From the NCBI RefSeq assembly GCF_014642875.1, contig NZ_BMJC01000007.1:1-64000 (forward strand): 64,000 bases of DNA. Direction: 5' to 3'. The DNA comes from Puia dinghuensis (GTDB lineage Bacteria > Bacteroidota > Bacteroidia > Chitinophagales > Chitinophagaceae). Under the pieces are notes generated by a model that worked only from the letters and a program-made list of their open reading frames with translations, was not told where the DNA came from and did not search any database. The translations under genes and the position numbers were made by a program. The stretch's first letter is position 1. Each line of letters begins with the position of its first letter. This document shows, in pieces, positions 1-8,640 of this stretch.

Positions 1-378
1 GAGATCATGAACATTGCCATGGGGGTCGCGATCTTTATCTCCTGTATGGGGTTGTTCGGGCTGGCGGCCTTTGTTGCCGAGCAACGGAGAAAAGAGATCG
101 GCATCCGCAAAGTGATGGGGGCAACGGTGGCGGATATTGTAACGATGTTGTCAAAGGACTTTGTGCGGCTTGTCGTGATGGCCATTCTGATCGCCTCGCC
201 GATCGCGTGGTATTTTATGCATCGATGGCTGCAGGATTTTGCCTATCGCATCCCAATATCGTGGTCGATTTATGCGATAGCAGGTGCTTGCGCGATTGGT
301 GTTGCACTGCTGACTGTGAGCTACCAGGCTTTTCAAGCAGCGACCACCAATCCGGTGGAAAGTCTGCGGGCAGAATGA
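1..378 (+). CDS. FtsX-type ABC permease, C-terminal part (5' end outside window)
   Basis: The reading frame is open from the first base, so this is the last roughly 125 residues of a longer protein. It has the usual end of the large Bacteroidota MacB_PCD/FtsX permeases: a transmembrane helix, the cytoplasmic motif EQRRKEIGIRKVMGA, then two more helices and the ending NPVESLRAE. These inner-membrane proteins act as mechanotransmission permeases with an MacB-like ATPase, which is not in this window. Three full-length relatives lie at 3769, 26753 and 35210. The transported substrate cannot be told from the sequence. Confidence 0.9.
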   Translation, partial: EIMNIAMGVAIFISCMGLFGLAAFVAEQRRKEIGIRKVMGATVADIVTMLSKDFVRLVVMAILIASPIAWYFMHRWLQDFAYRIPISWSIYAIAGACAIGVALLTVSYQAFQAATTNPVESLRAE

Positions 379-415
379 TTTTGAACTTGTTGGGCCAAGT
401 CGTGACTAATACAAC

Positions 416-1009
416 TTATTTGTCAAACCAATAAGCATCAAATAAATCATTGCCTGTTTCATTCATTTCCGCAATGTCTGCTATATCACTGATTGTAAGA
501 AATTTGTATTGATTATCTCGGCACCATCTTTTTTCTTGCTCGTAGTTTTTCCTACAATCATCACACGTAATAAATAAATTTACAACTTGATAATCGGGAA
601 AAGTACTCTCAACATGTGTCTTTCCCTTTTCAAGTTGGTGTTCCTTTAATGGAGAATACCATTTATTTTCAATATTCAGTGCGAATTTTTTGGGTTGCAG
701 ATTATTATCATCAATTGTAATCAGTGCGATTAAGTCAACACCTCCGTTTTGTCGTTTTGTTTCTACTCTGGTTACTTTAAAGTTTTCTGAAATTTTCTTG
801 TCAAGAGCAAAACTGTCTTTTCTGTTATGTCCGTATAGAAGCAGGAATACCGCCTTCTTCGCATATTCATGTACGCGTACATTTGCATTACGGTATTTAT
901 CTTCTGCGCATCGCAATGTCCAACTTAAAAAGAAATCTTGCATGGCTTCGTAGCCATTGTCAGTTGGACCTTCTTCATCATAGTTGAAAAAAATGGGTAA
1001 TTTATTCAT
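416..1009 (-). CDS. Putative PD-(D/E)XK nuclease-fold protein
   Basis: 197 residues, no signal peptide or membrane segment. The segment GGVDLIALI, followed about 20 residues later by LNIENKWY, fits the D...ExK core of the PD-(D/E)XK nuclease fold. A CDDCRKNYEQEKRWC stretch near the C terminus could hold a metal or simply be structural. The gene is clearly more AT-rich than its neighbours, which suggests recent acquisition. It is convergent with the FtsX fragment. No partner gene (antitoxin, methylase) is adjacent. The nuclease assignment rests on motif reading only, and function and target are unknown. Confidence 0.6.
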   Translation of the reverse strand: MNKLPIFFNYDEEGPTDNGYEAMQDFFLSWTLRCAEDKYRNANVRVHEYAKKAVFLLLYGHNRKDSFALDKKISENFKVTRVETKRQNGGVDLIALITIDDNNLQPKKFALNIENKWYSPLKEHQLEKGKTHVESTFPDYQVVNLFITCDDCRKNYEQEKRWCRDNQYKFLTISDIADIAEMNETGNDLFDAYWFDK

Positions 1010-1137
1010 ATAGTTAAAGTATTCTGTTATTTAAATGTTTCTCTAAAAATTGAGAATTTATTTTGATTCTCCATTTGAATGGGGATGAAATTTGTGGGGC
1101 AGCGGATGAATCAACAAGCGGTCGAATTTGCCGGAAT

Positions 1138-1250
1138 GCGTTAGGGATCGCAGCGGCAGCCCGGAGGCCGAGTCGTTAGGCGAGGGCGAGGACTAGAGTG
1201 GAGAGCCCGACCCGCCGCTTCGCATTGGTTTGCGGCGGCGGGGAACGCCC
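1138..1250 (+). repeat. Dispersed repeat GCGTTAGGGA family, copy A
   Basis: It begins GCGTTAGGGATCGCAGCGG and ends GGGGAACGCCC, so the ends GCGTT and AACGC can pair. A GC hairpin (CCGCCGC...GCGGCGG) precedes the right end. Copies of the same family lie at 1860, 8984, 18430, 18634 and 33665. This copy belongs to a duplicated block that also contains the end of a T9SS gene. Confidence 0.8.
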
Positions 1251-1276
1251 GGATGAAACCAGGTTGGACCCTGCCT

Positions 1277-1306
1277 AAAAAAATATCCGGCGTTAGACAA
1301 CGCCGG
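1277..1306 (-). terminator. Rho-independent terminator (duplicated copy)
   Basis: On the minus strand CCGGCGTT, a 4-nt loop and AACGCCGG are followed by a run of U. It lies downstream of the truncated T9SS copy and is the duplicate of the terminator at 2013. Confidence 0.7.
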
Positions 1307-1357
1307 ACCGCTTGATCCCAGAGGCCATGGTAGGTGCCCGCAGCGGGGCTACCATAG

Positions 1358-1683
1358 TTAGTTTTTAAGAAGTTTGAAGGTGACCCCATCGATGGTTAAA
1401 TAATAGAGCCCCTGGGGCAGACCCGAGACCGGGATCTGCGTGTTGGTTATACCGCCCGGATATTCCTTCGCCCACAGAGCCACGCCCTGCTCGCTCGTCA
1501 GGATGAGATGAGTGAAGGTCTCCGCGGCGGATACACTGATCGTATTATAAAAGGGATTCGGATAAACAGTCACCACAGGGCGTACGATCGACTTTGCCGA
1601 AAGGACCTGGACGTCAGACCAGCTGTCGGCTTGCCCATCGCTATGTAACCGCAACAGGTAGTAGGTGGGCCCATTAGCAAAGG
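1358..1683 (-). pseudogene. Truncated duplicate of the T9SS protein gene at 2094 (3' part only)
   Basis: The minus strand encodes the last 99 or so residues of the neighbouring T9SS protein almost unchanged: the RLRLHSDGQAD segment, YPNPFYN, and the sorting domain ending FKLLKN. Similarity breaks off at about 1683. Beyond that the sequence (1684-1859) is unrelated to the parent gene, and no start codon with a signal peptide is present. Differences from the parent are few, so the duplication is fairly recent. It is probably not expressed as an exported protein. It could serve as a recombination partner for the intact gene, but that is speculative. Confidence 0.75.
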
Positions 1684-1859
1684 GTCAGGGCCGATTGGAA
1701 TGAGGCCGGCCGAAGGCCAATCATTAGCGCCATCGGTGTCGGTGCCGAAGGCGACGGTTTGAAGAAGAGGGATATTGGCAGGCATCAGCCGGAGGTGGGG
1801 GGGATGGTGTTTTTAGAAAAATTTTCCTTACTTACAAGTAAGTAAGTACCGTGGTGGAT

Positions 1860-1986
1860 GCGTTAGGGATCGCAGCGGCAGCCCGGAGGCCGAGTCGTTA
1901 GGCGAGGGCGAGGACTATAGTGAAGAGCCCGACCCGCCGCCCCGGCCATTGGCCCGACGTTGTGAGCGGGGCGGCGGGGAACGCCC
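1860..1986 (+). repeat. Dispersed repeat GCGTTAGGGA family, copy B
   Basis: Same layout as copy A, but with a longer GC hairpin (CCGCCCCGGCC...GGGGCGGCGG) before the right end GGGAACGCCC. It lies downstream of the intact T9SS gene and its terminator. Confidence 0.8.
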
Positions 1987-2012
1987 GGATGAAACCAGGT
2001 TGGACCCTGTAT

Positions 2013-2042
2013 AAAAAAATATCCGGCGTTAGACAACGCCGG
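2013..2042 (-). terminator. Rho-independent terminator of the T9SS gene
   Basis: Eight-base-pair stem CCGGCGTT/AACGCCGG with a 4-nt loop followed by a U run on the minus strand, about 50 nt past the stop codon of the T9SS gene. Confidence 0.75.
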
Positions 2043-2093
2043 ACCGCTTGATCCCAGAGGCCATGGTAGGTGCCCACAGAGGGGCTACCATAG

Positions 2094-3317
2094 TTAGTTT
2101 TTAAGAAGTTTGAAGGTGACCCCATCGATGGTTAAATAATAGAGCCCCTGGGGCAGACCCGAGACCGGGATCTGCGTGTTGGTTATACCGCCCGGATATT
2201 CCTTCGCCCACAGAGCCACGCCCTGCTCGCTCGTCAGGATGAGATGAGTGAAGGTCTCCGCAGCGGATACACTGATCGTGTTATAAAAGGGATTCGGATA
2301 AACAGTCACCACAGGGCGTACTATCGACTTTGCCGAAAGGACCTGAACCACAGACCATGTGTCGGCTTGCCCATCGCTATGTAACCTCAACCGGTAGTAG
2401 GTGGGCCCGCTAGCAAAGGGTTTTTCATCGGTGTAATTATATATCCATCGGCCGGAAACTGATATCGATGCGCCGGAACCGGAAATTGCTGCGCCTGAAC
2501 CGGCAGGAACCCCTGAACCGGCGAGTACCGCCGCCAGATCTGACCAATCCTTACCATTGTGCGATCGCTCGACAACAAATTCCCCGGGCAGCCCGCCCTC
2601 AGCCGTTTCCCAGGTGAGTTGGTTAGCTCCCCCCTGCCGAACCACGGACCACTGCTCCAACCGGACGGGCAGCACGGCGGGAAGGCTATAGGTGATATTG
2701 AGGGTAACGAGATCGATGGATGCGCCAGGAACGAGATCGGTACCAAACAACACTCCACCATTTATGTTAGCCGACACTTCAACCCCAAAGCTGGCTGAGT
2801 TGACGATGACGGTTGACCATGTTGTGCCTCCCCAGAGATCAGCAGCCGAACCATAAGTGGCGGTCGCATAGCTGGTTGGCCACGCGAGGCCGCCTGCAGC
2901 ACGGTTGACGCTGGTGACACCGGGACCGACAAGTTGGACGATGTTGTCTGTCACCGATCCGTCCAGGGTTACACCGGCGAGGGTAAGGCTAAGGTTCGAC
3001 GACTCTTTTGTGACGCCGGCCTGGATGCCTAGTATGGTCGAGCCGGCGGGTATGCTGAATCCAAAATTGGTTAGCCGCAGGTAGTCGGTGTATCCGGTAT
3101 AGGCCGAAAGAAGGGCAGAGCTGGTGGCGGCGGAGCCGCCGGCTGTCAAGGCTCCGTTGGGGTTATTCCAAATGAACGATGAGCCACCCAGCGAAACATC
3201 GGCGGCTGTCCCCGGATTAGTAGGCCCGGTGCTGCTGGACTGCGCCAGGCACGGGCTGACCTGTAGTATCCATAGGGTAAGGAAGAGAACAGGGTGTAGG
3301 AGACGGTTTTTTTTCAT
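2094..3317 (-). CDS. Secreted protein with T9SS type A C-terminal sorting domain
   Basis: 407 residues. Residues 1-25 are a signal peptide ending CLAQ. Residues about 30-215 form a beta-rich region of unknown family. Then comes the usual Bacteroidota linker module (LPVRLEQWSVVRQGGANQLTWETAE..., with FVVERSHNGKDW), and about residues 330-407 are the sorting domain (VYPNPFYNTISV ... GLYYLTIDGVTFKLLKN). The protein should cross the outer membrane by T9SS and be anchored or released. A Gly/Ser/Ala low-complexity stretch (LAGSGVPAGSGAAISGSG) interrupts the linker module. The 3' part is duplicated downstream at 1358-1683. The biological role is unknown. Confidence 0.85.
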   Translation of the reverse strand: MKKNRLLHPVLFLTLWILQVSPCLAQSSSTGPTNPGTAADVSLGGSSFIWNNPNGALTAGGSAATSSALLSAYTGYTDYLRLTNFGFSIPAGSTILGIQAGVTKESSNLSLTLAGVTLDGSVTDNIVQLVGPGVTSVNRAAGGLAWPTSYATATYGSAADLWGGTTWSTVIVNSASFGVEVSANINGGVLFGTDLVPGASIDLVTLNITYSLPAVLPVRLEQWSVVRQGGANQLTWETAEGGLPGEFVVERSHNGKDWSDLAAVLAGSGVPAGSGAAISGSGASISVSGRWIYNYTDEKPFASGPTYYRLRLHSDGQADTWSVVQVLSAKSIVRPVVTVYPNPFYNTISVSAAETFTHLILTSEQGVALWAKEYPGGITNTQIPVSGLPQGLYYLTIDGVTFKLLKN

Positions 3318-3768
3318 GAATGGCGGATTATAAGGGTAACTTCAGGCATATGCTGCCCGTTGTTATTAATGGTTGAATAACTTCAGGACGATAAGCAATC
3401 AGGCCGGTGTGTGCCGGTTGTTGTTAAGGGAGTGACGTTGCCCGGTCGATTCGGGACACCAAGAAAGTTGAGCCTTTGGGATGGTGCGATCTGGGATTAG
3501 CTGCTCTGGGGTATGCGGGCTACTAATGAAATGCTACTAATAAAGAATAGTGTACGAGAGGCTAAGTGATGCTTTGGAGGAAGGTCTAAAGGGATGCTTG
3601 CGAATTGTACTGCAAGGAAACGCTGATTTTTGCTGGAATCAAAACGGATGGTAATAGTAGAAATACGATTTAGGGGTTTGCACTTAGTTCGAACTAACTA
3701 CATATAATTAAAATAAGGACTACATTTTATTAGAATAAAAACTACAAATCAATCTAAACTGCCTGAGT
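3318..3768. other. Divergent intergenic region, no gene seen
   Basis: About 450 bp between the divergent T9SS and FtsX genes. The last 120 bp before the FtsX start are AT-rich and probably hold its promoter, but no clear TTTG/TAnnTTTG pair could be placed. No ORF with plausible coding character was found. Confidence 0.4.
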
Positions 3769-6177
3769 ATGATACGAAACTGGTGGCGCACTGCGCTGCG
3801 TAATATGGCGCGAAATAAGACGGCTGCCGCGATCAATATTTTTGGACTGACGGTAGGTTTGTCGAGTTGCTTGCTGATCGCGCTGTTTATCCGGCACGAG
3901 CTGAGTTATGACGATTTTGAGGTGAAGGGTCCACGCATCGTTCGGGTGATAATGGAGTACCGCTTCGGCGGCGGCGGGGACATGACGCGGGGTAATTTCA
4001 CGAGCACGAAGGTGGCGACGACGTTTAAGCGCGTTTTCCCCGAGGTGGAGTCGGCGGTGCGGATGACCAACCGGCCGAGGATCGTGAGTTATCGCGACAG
4101 GTTGTTCTCGGAAGAGAGGTTTATGTTCGCGGACTCGAGTTTTTTTGGCGTGTTCAGCATGCCGTTGTTGAAAGGGGATGCCCGATGGGCGTTGTCGGGG
4201 CCAAAGAAAGTGGTGGTGACGCAGTCGACGGCGCGGCGGTATTTTGGCGATGAGGAGCCGGTGGGGCAGTTGCTGCGGATCGGGACAGATAGTGCGATGT
4301 ATGCGGTGACGGGGGTGATGGCGGACTGCCCTTCGAATTCACAATTCAAGTTCGATTTCCTGGCGTCCTTTTCTTCGCTGTATGCCAACCAGGATGATAC
4401 GTATTGGGATGCTAATTACGGGACGTTTTTGTTGTTGCACTCCGGCGCTTCGCTGCCGGGGCTGCAGTCGAAGGTGACGGCCTTTATGAAGAAGGAGATG
4501 GCAGGCCAGGGGGCGGAGGTGAATTTCCTGCTGGAGCGGTTTATGCGGATCCACCTGTACTCGGAGTTTGTGGGCTTTGAACCGGGGACGAGTATCGTGT
4601 ATATCTATATATTGGCGGGGGTGGCGCTGTTGATCCTGGTGATCGCTTGTTCGACGTATATCAATCTGAGCACGGCGCGTTCGGTTGACCGGGCCCGGGA
4701 GGTGGGCGTTCGTAAGGTGATCGGTGCGGGACGGGGACAGCTGTTCTGGCAGTTTATCGGCGAGTCGTTGCTGCTTTGCCTGATCGCAGTGGCGCTGAGC
4801 CTGGGGGTGGTGCTGCTGGTGTTGCCTGCTTTTAATCGCCTTGCCGACCGGCAGCTGCCCGTGGCGTCGCTCGGCTCGCTGCCCTTCCTGGGGGTGGCGC
4901 TGGGGACGGGGATAGTGGTGAGTGTGCTGGCGGGGAGCTATCCGGCGCTGGTGTTGTCGCGGTTTCATCCGGTGAAGGTGTTGAAAGGGGCGTTTAGGAA
5001 TACGCGGAGCGGGCAGGGATTGCGGCAGTCGTTGATCGTGTTTCAGTTTGTGATCTCGGTATTTCTTATCGTTTCGACTTTTGTGATGGGGCGGCAGCTG
5101 AGTTATATCCGGCATAAGGCGTTGGGTTACGATCGGGATCATGTGTTGGAGCTGCCGATGAACCGGAGCCTGCTTTCGAGCATCGATTATCTCAAGACGG
5201 AGATGAAGCGGAATGCGGATGTGGTGAGTGTGAGCACCTGCGCGTCGTCGCCGGTGACTATTTATGGGGGGTATAATATGCGCAACAGTCAGATGCCGGC
5301 CGATCAGCAGTTGTCGGTGTATGGGGATCCGGTGGATGCGGATTTTATCCGGACGACGGGGTTGACGCTGGTGGCGGGGGAGGGGATAACGGAGCAGGAT
5401 ATAAGGGATGCGCATCCGGGGGAGGGGCCAGGGGCTGATACGATGAAACAGCCGGTGTTCCATTTTGTGTTGAATGAGACGGCGGCGCGGGAGTTGGGGT
5501 GGACGCCGCAGGAGGCGGTGGGGAAGCGGATGTTTATGGACGAGAGCCGGCCGGGTTTTGTAAAGGGGGTAGTGAAGGATTTTAATTTTCAGTCTTTGCA
5601 TACGCCTATAAAGGGACTGGTGCTGTTTCCGCAGTTTCGGGCCGACCGCCTGTTGGTGCGTATCACCGGCGAGCATTTGCCGCAGACGCTGGATTTTTTG
5701 CAGGCGACCTGGAAGCGGGTGGCGCCGGGTGTACCTTATGAGATGCATTTCCTCGACGATAGTTATAACCGCATCTATGCTTCCGAGCAACGGCTGGGGA
5801 CGGTGATGAATTTGTTCTCGGCGATAGCGATCGTGCTGGCCTGCCTGGGGCTTTTTGGGCTGTCGTCGTATGCGGCCCGGCAGCGGGTGAAGGAGATCGG
5901 GATACGCAAGGTGCTTGGTGCGTCGTTGGGCAGCCTGGCCTTTTTGCTGTCGGCGGGTTTTGTCAGGCTGGCGCTGGTGGCGATAGTGATCGCCTTTCCG
6001 CTGGCCTGGTGGGCGATGTCGCGCTGGCTGCAGGATTTCGTGTATAGGACGACGATAGATCCATGGGTGTTTGCGCTGGCGGGGGTGCTGGTGATGGCGG
6101 TGACGCTGGCGACGGTGAGTATCGAGGCGGTGAAGACGGCATTACTCAATCCGGTGAAGAATCTGAAGGTGGAGTGA
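3769..6177 (+). CDS. FtsX/MacB-type ABC transporter permease
   Basis: 802 residues, the full length for the Bacteroidota double-FtsX permeases. An N-terminal helix at about 20-42 is followed by a periplasmic MacB_PCD-like domain. A first FtsX unit begins at about 270 with RAREVGVRKVIGAGRGQLFWQ. Then come a second periplasmic domain and a second FtsX unit at about 670-800 with RQRVKEIGIRKVLGA. The protein ends NPVKNLKVE. It should sit in the inner membrane and work with a LolD/MacB-like ATPase encoded elsewhere. Substrate unknown; export of small molecules or signalling of envelope stress are the usual guesses for the family. The gene after it is a small exported charged protein. Confidence 0.9.
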   Translation: MIRNWWRTALRNMARNKTAAAINIFGLTVGLSSCLLIALFIRHELSYDDFEVKGPRIVRVIMEYRFGGGGDMTRGNFTSTKVATTFKRVFPEVESAVRMTNRPRIVSYRDRLFSEERFMFADSSFFGVFSMPLLKGDARWALSGPKKVVVTQSTARRYFGDEEPVGQLLRIGTDSAMYAVTGVMADCPSNSQFKFDFLASFSSLYANQDDTYWDANYGTFLLLHSGASLPGLQSKVTAFMKKEMAGQGAEVNFLLERFMRIHLYSEFVGFEPGTSIVYIYILAGVALLILVIACSTYINLSTARSVDRAREVGVRKVIGAGRGQLFWQFIGESLLLCLIAVALSLGVVLLVLPAFNRLADRQLPVASLGSLPFLGVALGTGIVVSVLAGSYPALVLSRFHPVKVLKGAFRNTRSGQGLRQSLIVFQFVISVFLIVSTFVMGRQLSYIRHKALGYDRDHVLELPMNRSLLSSIDYLKTEMKRNADVVSVSTCASSPVTIYGGYNMRNSQMPADQQLSVYGDPVDADFIRTTGLTLVAGEGITEQDIRDAHPGEGPGADTMKQPVFHFVLNETAARELGWTPQEAVGKRMFMDESRPGFVKGVVKDFNFQSLHTPIKGLVLFPQFRADRLLVRITGEHLPQTLDFLQATWKRVAPGVPYEMHFLDDSYNRIYASEQRLGTVMNLFSAIAIVLACLGLFGLSSYAARQRVKEIGIRKVLGASLGSLAFLLSAGFVRLALVAIVIAFPLAWWAMSRWLQDFVYRTTIDPWVFALAGVLVMAVTLATVSIEAVKTALLNPVKNLKVE

Positions 6178-6255
6178 TTGATCATCAGTGTTTTGCGGTG
6201 GCATGATAATCGCATTGGTATATGGGTAATCCGATTGTTCATTAAACTTGTAATC

Positions 6256-6597
6256 ATGAAAAAGCTGATTTTTTTAATGCTGTGTGCGGGCATCGGTTTT
6301 GTTGCCCGGGCACAGACGACCCAAGACGTGAAGGACGATCAGGCGAGGAAAAAAGAGATGAAAGACCTTCGGAGCGATGTGCGCGAGCGCAAGGCTGCCA
6401 AGGACAAGGAGAATAAAGACCTCGCCCATGTTAAGATCAGGAAGGCGATGAATGATCACAAGGTTGTCGCCAAGGAGAATAAGGACGAGCATGCCGACGC
6501 CAGGAAGTTAAAGGACCGGGGCGTGGATCATGCGATCGCGAAGGCGAAGAGACAGAATAAGGTCCAGGATGATAACCGTAAGGATCATACGCAATAG
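6256..6597 (+). CDS. Small exported highly charged protein
   Basis: The ATG at 6256 is chosen because it gives a clean signal peptide, MKKLIFLMLCAGIGFVARAQ; an upstream TTG in frame would add a non-signal leader. The mature part, about 93 residues, is almost entirely Lys, Asp, Glu, Arg and Ala, with no Cys and few hydrophobics, and is predicted helical or disordered. It starts about 80 bp after the FtsX permease stop and may be cotranscribed. Such Lys/Asp-rich periplasmic proteins are common and uncharacterised in this group; a chaperone-like or polyanion-binding role would be a guess. Confidence 0.65.
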   Translation: MKKLIFLMLCAGIGFVARAQTTQDVKDDQARKKEMKDLRSDVRERKAAKDKENKDLAHVKIRKAMNDHKVVAKENKDEHADARKLKDRGVDHAIAKAKRQNKVQDDNRKDHTQ

Positions 6598-6665
6598 TGG
6601 AATAGCGTAACGCGGCCAGCGGAGGTTCGGATGCTGTGAGCGCCGGGCCGGGGTTTGGCGGCGGA

Positions 6666-7490
6666 TCATGGTTTAGCACGGAGGCGCCAGGTGGCCTGCA
6701 TTTTGGGCACCTGGCGCATTTTCTTTTGGAGATCGGGGCCGGCGGCAGCCATGAGGTGAGGAAGGGTGCTGAGTTGGGTGTAGTCGGGCCGGGCCTCTTC
6801 GTCGACGATGAAGCCCATGCGGGTGAAGAAGTCGGCTGCGGCTTCGAAGTCGCGGAATTTCTTTTCCTCTACTTTATGTTGTTGGAGAAACTGTGCCAGT
6901 TGGTCGCTGGTGTCGATGAGCGCGGGGTCGAGATCCTGTTGGATGTAAATATCGGCGGTGATCCAGTAGCCGCCGCGGCGTTGGAGGGCGCCCAGGATGT
7001 TACCGCAGAGTTGCACTTTTTCGGCGTCGTCGAGATAGACGAGGAGGCCTTCGTTGAGGATGAGCAGCGGGCCGGGTGGGAGCCGGTCGACGATGGTGTT
7101 GAAGGCGGCGGTGTCGAGGGCGTTGAGGGGTTGGATCTCGTAGTGGCCGGTGCGCTCGGGAGTGTTAGCGACCGCGGGTGATGCCTCGAAGGCGTCGACG
7201 AATTGTTGTTTGGTGGCGATGAGATCGGGGAGATCGGTATCGATGTAATAGACCGGTTGCTCGTGGCTGAGGGCCAGGCCGCGGAAGGAGAAGCCTGAGG
7301 ACAGTTCGAGCATATTGGTGATGGGCAGACCGGTCATGAGCCGGTTGATGCTCCAGTAGCGGTGTTCGAAGTGGATGACGCGCGCCCAGAACATAGGCTG
7401 GCGATTTTCGATCTCGGGACTGAAGGGTTTTGGGGCAATGAGCAGTTCGGCCGCCTGCCGGGCGAAGGGGATGGAGGTGAGGCCCTTCAA
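6666..7490 (-). CDS. SAM-dependent methyltransferase, leucine carboxyl methyltransferase-like (COG3315 type)
   Basis: 274 residues as drawn. The SAM-binding region NMLELSSGFSFRGLAL, the conserved YIDTDLPDLI, and PLLILNEGLLVYLDDAEK are typical of the LCM/PPM1-like O-methyltransferase family. The start given is a TTG. The same frame continues upstream to about 7545 with residues that look like the family's N terminus (RNFATISPSAYSLLLLKGL) but contains no ATG or GTG, so translation may use a rarer start or the 5' end may be damaged. Substrate unknown. It is convergent with the small charged protein. Confidence 0.75.
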   Translation of the reverse strand: MKGLTSIPFARQAAELLIAPKPFSPEIENRQPMFWARVIHFEHRYWSINRLMTGLPITNMLELSSGFSFRGLALSHEQPVYYIDTDLPDLIATKQQFVDAFEASPAVANTPERTGHYEIQPLNALDTAAFNTIVDRLPPGPLLILNEGLLVYLDDAEKVQLCGNILGALQRRGGYWITADIYIQQDLDPALIDTSDQLAQFLQQHKVEEKKFRDFEAAADFFTRMGFIVDEEARPDYTQLSTLPHLMAAAGPDLQKKMRQVPKMQATWRLRAKP

Positions 7491-7545
7491 CAGCAGGAGG
7501 GAGTAGGCCGAGGGGCTGATGGTGGCGAAGTTGCGCTGCAGTTCG

Positions 7546-7806
7546 ATAGGTAGTTATTTTTCTAAAATTACGCAATTGAGTGGAAGGGTCTGTGAACGGA
7601 GAATTAACTATTCCTTAAATGCGGGATCGACCTTATCGCCTTTACGCCCAGCTCGAATCCCAACGACCGCTATTGGCTCACAGACACCGGTAAAGAAGGT
7701 GTCTTTTATCTATCTCGGGGGCAACGGTGAGTATAAAGACGATTGTGAAGGGGGTGTAGGGGGGCGGGATGGGGTGGCCCTCACCGTTGAGGCCGTGGTG
7801 TAGAGG
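7546..7806. other. Non-coding or decayed stretch with a possible gene fragment
   Basis: From about 7607 to 7730 the plus strand reads LFLKCGIDLIAF, and further on NPNDRYWLTDTGKEGVFYL, before a stop. This has ordinary protein-like composition but no start and no family I recognise. It is probably the relic of a gene lost from this decaying region. Confidence 0.3.
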
Positions 7807-8164
7807 TCAGACGGCTTTCAGGAGCTGCAGTTCTCTTTCGACTTCAGCGGTTAGCTCTTCGGGGGTGGGCAGAACCAGGGTGTATTTTACCAGGGTCTGA
7901 TCTTTTTCGGTGCATAGCACAATGCCGATGGTGGGATTATCGCCTCCTGATGCATGCAGGTGCTCCAGTTGTTATCGGCTGCTTCCCTGATATAGTATTG
8001 CCGGGCATCTGCATTTGCTACTGCCTGAAATTCCTCACATTCGCTTCTGTAAAGCCTTTACCGAATTCCTTGTGTCTGGCTTCAACTAATATTTTGCGGA
8101 TATCTTCGTATAAGTGGGGAGTCGCGTCGACGAGTAAGATGGCCTTGAGCGGCGTCATCGACAT
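7807..8164 (-). pseudogene. Remnant of a DUF1016/YhcG-like nuclease gene
   Basis: The minus strand has the N-terminal signature KEFGKGFTEANVRNFRQ typical of DUF1016 proteins, then a stop. A piece reading QYYIREAADNNWST, another family landmark, follows. Then, in a different frame, comes the family C terminus (NPTIGIVLCTEKDQTLVKY ... LPTPEELTAEVERELQLL). The middle of the gene, including most of the PD-(D/E)XK domain, is deleted and the frame is broken at least twice. An intact relative is at 34171. The gene is a clear pseudogene. Confidence 0.75.
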
Positions 8165-8170
8165 TGTAGT

Positions 8171-8215
8171 TAACCTTTCTCCATGAGGCAGGATCGAGTA
8201 GGTGGCGCTCAACTT
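8171..8215 (+). pseudogene. Fossil copy of the 5' end of the patatin gene
   Basis: About 45 bp starting TAACCTTTCTCCATGAGG match the patatin gene at 9233-9277 (TAACCTTTCCCCACGAGA) with roughly seven differences. The similarity ends abruptly on both sides. It lies on the opposite strand at the edge of the DUF1016 remnant. It suggests that a second patatin gene once stood here. Confidence 0.5.
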
Positions 8216-8329
8216 GACGGTATCCTCCAGCCAATCCTGGGGACGCACTTACCAAGCAAGTATTCATGTAAGAGAGATGAGGAAAAGTGTTCTTACCACG
8301 GCAGGGAGGGGTTGATTTTTTGAGTTTGG

Positions 8330-8464
8330 AAGTTTTGTATATACAAACCATAATTTTTGGGCATTAGGCATTGAAGGCTTGGCAGAAAAGGTTGAAAATG
8401 AAAAATTTCGAGAGAAGACCTCTGACTGGGGTATTGAATTTCTTGATTTGTATATACAAAACTT
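8330..8464. repeat. 135-bp element with perfect 18-bp terminal inverted repeats
   Basis: The left arm AAGTTTTGTATATACAAA (8330-8347) is the exact reverse complement of the right arm TTTGTATATACAAAACTT (8447-8464). Each arm also contains the palindrome TTTGTATATACAAA. The 99-bp interior encodes nothing recognisable. The structure fits a tiny non-autonomous mobile element, or a pair of identical operator sites facing each other. Confidence 0.65.
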
Positions 8465-8640
8465 GAAATTTGCGCTTTGCAACCCCTATAAAAGAGAGGG
8501 TGAGGCCGAACGTCCGCCTCTGGCCTGACCGGGATGAGCCGCATTTCATTTTCCTGATGGATGAGATGAAGTGTAAGGGGAAGGACCAGTTTCTGCCTTA
8601 CGCACCCGCCGCACTGCGGCCCAGCCGGATCGTCCATATT

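Noticed and set aside
4339-5790. 483-residue minus-strand frame across the FtsX permease gene at 3769
   Set aside because: Antisense shadow of a conserved gene; no motif.
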